A stretch of 64,000 bases of DNA from Crotalaria pallida. Lineage: Eukaryota; Streptophyta; Magnoliopsida; Fabales; Fabaceae. Below the pieces are notes generated by a model. It worked only from the letters and a program-made list of their open reading frames with translations. It had not been told where the DNA came from and made no database searches. How positions within the stretch are numbered: the stretch's first letter is position 1; the number at the start of each line of letters is the position of its first letter. Shown piece by piece: positions 59,801 through 64,000 of the stretch. A program made the position numbers and the translations under genes. Location: the NCBI GenBank assembly GCA_037953625.1, contig CM075652.1, forward strand, positions 39,488,501-39,552,500. Reading direction: 5' to 3'.

Positions 59801-62800
59801 AATATAAATATAAATATGAATATAATAATTTTTATAATAATAATAATAATAATAATAATTATATAGGCTGACCTGCTAAGTTAAACAAACTTTTTACATA
59901 GCCTGGGCCTGACCTGTTTAGACTATATAGGTTTTTTTAATAGCCTGAGCCTGACCTGTTTGCAAAAAAAGCCTGGTCTGGTTTGTTATTAGGCCTGTCA
60001 TAGGCTTGTCATAGGCCCCTGTAGGCCGACCTGACCTGTTTCCACCCCTATGATAATTAAACAACAATCTAAAGCACAAAAAACGATGCAAGTTACATGC
60101 TCACCCTTATTGACAATGCTGTGAAATGACCGAGATCTGCGAACATAGCCTCAGTCCCTGGTATGACACAAAATGTTCAATATTTTGAGCAAGAATGATT
60201 GCAGTGTCTGAGTTAGTGAATCTTACATAAGCCATATCTTAGAATTACAAAACATAAACTAAAAAAGTAAAAAAAAATAAAAACTAGCATCCAGCATAAC
60301 ACCTCAAAAAATTTATGATACATGATGAAATACAAATGGCCTGTAGGTCCAGGTCTAACATACCAGTGGTACAAAGAATAATCCCTCCGAGAGAAATCCA
60401 ACCTTGTTTACGAGTCTCGTCGAAAAATTTTAAGATATAATGAGGGGACAGTGCACGAACTATTTTTGGATTCCAATATATTGTATTATACAACCCAACA
60501 ACAAAAATGGATACAAGCCAGATAGCTAGTATTGGTGCAAACCCAAATGCTACATTGTGGGTGCCATAATGTTGGAGAGCAAACAAACCGACCAATATGA
60601 CACATGCAAGCAAGGATAGTTCTCCTGCAAAAGAACATGGAATTTCCAACAGTAAAGTATTCTAATGTCCTCTGAAAAGAATTCTTTAGAACCAGACTTT
60701 TCTCAACAAAGGAGAGTCGACATACCTCTAGTGATATTTTTGTCTGCAACGAGTAGTCCTGATACTGATGACAGAACTGCAGGTAAAGCGTTGCTTCTTA
60801 TTAGATGTAAGCTAATCATCTGGCAAAAGATTGATGATTTTGTGTTATTAATTAACAAGTGGCAGCCATTTCATGTTACAGCAACTAATGAGTTTTAATT
60901 TGGTTATCCTTTAGGCTATGTTTAGATATTATTGATGGGTGGAATGAAATTGTATGAGATTGAATGTATGTGATGGGATGAAGAGCGTGTTTGTTTTCGC
61001 GTTTGCTGCAGGTCAAACGTGAAAGCTGTGAGGGGCAAGCTTCTGGCAAACGTACGTTTGCTTCCCCCCACCGCTCAACCAAACACCCTCGAAGTGAAGT
61101 TAGCTATCATTGCGAGGATATTTTACGATGGAATAAAGTGAATATTAAGTTGGTTCCATCTCATTCCATCCCATACCCCCAAATTAGGAGGAAAAAAATA
61201 GAGGTATTGGATGCAATGGAATAGATCAGGTCTCATTTCATTACATCCTAATTGTAACAACTCGTGCAATGAAGTATCACTCTATTCCATCCCTTTACAT
61301 TAATCCAACCATAGCCTTAGAAAAACTATGGAAGAAAAGGGAAACTTCTTCACAAAATTATGTTTTTACTCTTTTTTTCAGACAGAAGTTGAAGATGAGG
61401 GTAAACAACCACGTTTCAAAGTAAAGGCAGGGCATAAATCTTATTGATAGTATAAAAAAAAAATTGCTGCTGGTAGCTGGAAATTATTCGAAGCTTTACA
61501 AGCAAATAGTTGACTTCTTACTAACTGAGCAAAGTCCAAATTGCCTAAAATTATGTTTTTCTTTAACAGCAGTCATAAATATTAACAAAATGAAAACTTA
61601 TGAAGCAAAAGCCACAACGTTTCAATTAACTAATTGGCTTCTTACCTGACATTGCTGGAGTGAGTACACCATCGCCTATGACCATGCACGTACCAAACAG
61701 TACGACAATGAGCAGGGCTGTCCGAAGCATTTCATGCTTATCCATAAACACCTTCAATGGTGAATCGGCAAAAGTCTGTGATGAGTGGCCATATTTGTAA
61801 GCTGAAAGCTCCTTATCTGCTTCTTGTTGATTCGGAAGTAAATTAAACTTAGCATGCCTGCAAAGGAGAGTGTAAAGAGCAAATGTCCCACCTGTCAATG
61901 ATTCTAAAATAATCAGAACATACACTTTTAGTAAAAGGAACTAAAAGAAAATTTGATGCCATAGAAGTTCAGTTTCATATATTGAGAAGATTTGTCTTGG
62001 AATACCTTCACCATTATCATCAGCACTCAAAAGGATGAAAACATATTTGAGCAGGGGTATCAATGTAAGCGACCAGAAAATCAGTGAAAATGCACCAAAT
62101 ATGGTTTCCTCATTATGGTGCTTTTGCAACTTTCCTCTAAATGTGCTTGAATAAACATACAGAGGTGATGTGCTGAGATCTCCATATACTACACCAAAAC
62201 TTTGATATGCTAACATCAAGGTTTTAGAGAGGTTTACCCATGACAGCTGCAAATCATAAAATTTTAAGTCATCAACTAATCATACTTTCATAGCTCAATT
62301 ACATATTTAGAAAAACAGAAACGATGCAAATGTTGAGGAAACAGAAAGAAGCCCAATAAATCATCATCACACCAATTTTCAAGTATCAACGTCCATCTTT
62401 AAATAAATGTCAACGAAACAACTTATACATATATTTAGAAAAAGAAAAAATTAGAATTCAACATTCGCAATGGAAGAAATAACATATTATTATCGAAAAT
62501 GATACTTGCTTAGACTTCACTTTAAAAAACTTACTTGAAAATCAAAAATATTTATAAGAAGGGGACTCTTTCTTTCCGCCTAGGGCTCTGAATATGTCAA
62601 GACCGGCACTGCGTAACTACTGATATGGTGATCCGCTAGCCACATCATCAAATAACAGTTTTTTCATAATGAAGTGGATCAAAATCAAAATGTTTGAAAA
62701 ATTAAGAACCAGTCCTGAACAAAATAACTTATAGGGACCAAAACAAAAACATGCTCAACTTTTAAGGACAAAAACATAAATAAGTCTAATATTATTTCAC

Positions 62801-63392
62801 TATCATAATAACATTTCTCTCTAATTTTCCACCTATAGTGTGTAAAGTATTATGAAAACTTCCCACACTTTGTTTTATCCATGATTACATGGCACGCCAC
62901 ACTGGTTTCGATTGATACATGCTATGCGGTTCACATTCGGTTCGTCACTTTTAAGTGAATTTGGTACATATATAATACGCGATACTCTGGATTAGCACTT
63001 AGGATAAATGAGTGACTTGTATAACTATGGTTACATTATCAACCAACCAACCAACCCAAACTATCACATGAAGAGTAGCACGTAATTGGCAACATGCAAG
63101 AAAGATATAAACAATAAGATACAAACCATTGCCTTATGCCAAATGCTACATAACACAAACAAATAACAAAAATATATAAAAGCAGAAAAAGACAAATCAT
63201 TAAATTCTTGTTAGGAATACCACGAACCTGGGAAGTAGGAGCTCCAGATTCCGGGTCCATGAGGGAATTGAAGTTTGTCTCTGTCCCCCTCCTACTGCAT
63301 CTCTTCTGGTGGATTGTGTTAAAACATGCTTCAAGCTCGTTCAGAGATGTAACCGAACCCGAAGCTCTCTCCCATATTCCATGTTTTGCCAT
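56824..63392 (-). CDS. KT/HAK/KUP potassium transporter, nine coding exons
   Basis: Proton-coupled K+ uptake transporter of plasma or internal membranes. Coding exons (minus): 63392-63228, 62246-62006, 61891-61646, 60776-60726, 60624-60364, 60157-60105, 58633-58519, 58292-58038, 57920-56824; all introns GT-AG and phases consistent, giving 2484 nt and 827 aa. The GVVYGD selectivity motif is at residues 73-78, followed by LSTSPLYVY; DDNGEGGTFALY, VIGDGVLTPAMS, GTEAMFADLGHF, GSQAVITATFSI and VPGIGFVYSELATGVPAIF are all present. Hydrophobic spans fill residues about 60-520; the C-terminal 300 residues are cytosolic. By memory it is nearest the KUP4/TRH1-like group. The first 44 residues precede an in-frame ATG (63260-63258, MDPESG) that would give a more usual 783 aa. 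No lesions; it is the only clear host gene. Confidence 0.95.
58973..60051. mobile_element. hAT-like non-autonomous element in KUP intron 6
   Basis: Terminal inverted repeats: left gaagggtggaaacaggccagg, right reversed ataggggtggaaacaggtc. Flanking 8-bp sequences GATAAGTT (58965-58972) and GATAATTA (60052-60059) agree at six positions. The interior has many copies of ggcctggcctatta / taggcc in both orientations near the ends, as subterminal repeats, and a 33-bp tandem duplication at 59363-59428. About 1.08 kb, no transposase. It makes up most of the 1471-bp intron. Confidence 0.7.
59363..59428. repeat. 33-bp tandem duplication
   Basis: Two near-perfect copies of a unit beginning ttaatagcttaaagaac and containing atgctactgctt, inside the hAT-like element. 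Confidence 0.75.
60914..61316. mobile_element. PIF/Harbinger-like MITE in KUP intron 3
   Basis: TTA target duplication at 60911-60913 and 61317-61319. Inverted ends GGCTATGTTTAGAT and, reversed, GGCTATGGTTGGATTA; subterminal gggtggaat / gggatggaat blocks. About 403 bp including an inner insert near 60982-61092. No coding capacity. The 3-bp TTA duplication fits Tourist-type MITEs. Confidence 0.65.
60982..61092. mobile_element. Possible second MITE nested in the first
   Basis: GC-richer segment with ends gcgtgtttg and caaacaccc in inverted orientation and inner complementary blocks (gtttgctgcag / gcaaacgt). Flanking gaag occurs on both sides. Boundaries are uncertain by a few bases. Confidence 0.45.
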
Positions 63393-63402
63393 ATGGCAAA
63401 TC

Positions 63403-64000
63403 CTACATTAATAATAGTATCATTTTTATGATTTTATCCGAAAAATGAACACGGTAATATAAAATAAAGTCATGTCCATGTCAATCTAGGGGGTTGTCTA
63501 TTTTCTGTCGTTTATAGATTGAGCTTGGCAAAACTACAAATCTTACCTTGTGAAAACTTAGTCGACACTCTAACCAACAGCATGCTGATGAAAGCAATTT
63601 GAAATGGCTGTTACTCCCTCCTCGGCATGCTTGACCGAATTACACATGCCAAGAAAGTAGTTAGTTTTATAAATTTTATGAGAATATATAGTAACATTAC
63701 AATTTTATCCTTTAAACTTTTCTTGAAAAATTCACACTCATTAATTAACAACAAAAACACATAGATAGTCAAAGTATTTAATAAGGGCAAAAAAGAGAAA
63801 AAGCAATAAATGATACATTGAAAATATAAAGTGACTTATAATTAGGACCAAGAAAACCTTCTAGAGTGTGACCTATAATAAGGACCGGAGAGGGTACTTT
63901 TTTTTCCTTGTCTACACGCTATGAAGTCCATTTTTTTTTAATAATCTTCTCCAATCTTCATATCTAATATAAAAATATTAAATAAAAAACAATTAATAAA
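63403..64000 (-). promoter_or_regulatory. KUP 5' UTR intron and upstream region
   Basis: A predicted 5'UTR intron runs from GT at 63546-63545 (acaag|GTAAGA on the minus strand) to AG at 63404-63403, leaving 10 nt (63402-63393) before the ATG. Upstream sequence is AT-rich; a TATA-like atatata lies near 63685-63691. The true start site and any further 5' exon cannot be placed. No ORF or repeat is visible in 63550-64000. Confidence 0.4.

Noticed and set aside
62700..62800. Possible third MULE end (agggaccaaaac...aaggacaaaaacataaataagtc) in KUP intron 1
   Set aside because: Only one side is recognisable and no duplication was found, so it was not annotated.

Overview
The window is plant nuclear DNA, almost certainly a flowering eudicot. 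The grounds are a nine-exon KT/HAK/KUP potassium transporter with GT-AG introns and a dense nest of plant-type LTR retrotransposons. A legume is possible, but the species cannot be fixed from the sequence. Bases 1-53951 hold no recognisable host gene and read as one nested pile of LTR retroelements. Bases 53952-64000 are gene space.

The outermost unit of the pile is a minus-strand Ty3 element of Tekay/Del chromovirus type, called Tekay(-). Its 5' LTR starts at 53951, its primer site is at 34624-34635, and its gag-pol remnant runs leftward to 19890; its 3' end lies off the left edge. Inserted into it are: (1) a plus-strand element without visible coding sequence, whose 3' LTR ends at 19889; (2) a complete plus-strand Tekay element at 21510-30662 (TSD TGTTG); (3) a solo LTR at 32717-34000 (TSD GATTC); (4) a solo LTR at 36611-39154; (5) an Athila-type element at 39472-53728. 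A third layer sits inside these. A complete non-coding LARD-type element at 5644-15128 (TSD AATGT) and a solo LTR at 17449-18774 lie in (1). A non-autonomous element at 47643-51436 (TSD CCTCC), with one open frame of unknown function, sits in the Athila gag. The left edge (1-3357) is the 3' end of a Sirevirus-like Ty1 element with an intact ORF of about 398 aa, inserted in further LTR pieces (3358-4977).

The retroelement ORFs are mostly broken by single-base lesions. The Athila integrase frame and the Sirevirus extra ORF are open.

The most interesting signals are non-coding and recur across unrelated families. A hairpin with an (A/G)GGA or GGA loop ends 17-18 nt before the 3' LTR in four elements of two Ty3 lineages. 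A predicted intron lies inside the Tekay-type LTRs, carries the tandem-repeat array, and is followed 38-42 nt downstream by a hairpin whose stem changes in a compensatory way between families. Family-specific short palindromes lie about 270-600 bp into most LTRs, upstream of TATA-like sites.

In the gene space, 53952-56823 contains two small MULE-like elements with 9-bp TSDs and matching ends. The KUP/HAK gene (56824-63392, minus) is intact, predicts 827 aa, and carries nested MITEs in intron 3 and a 1.08-kb hAT-like element in intron 6. A 5'UTR intron is predicted at 63403-63546.
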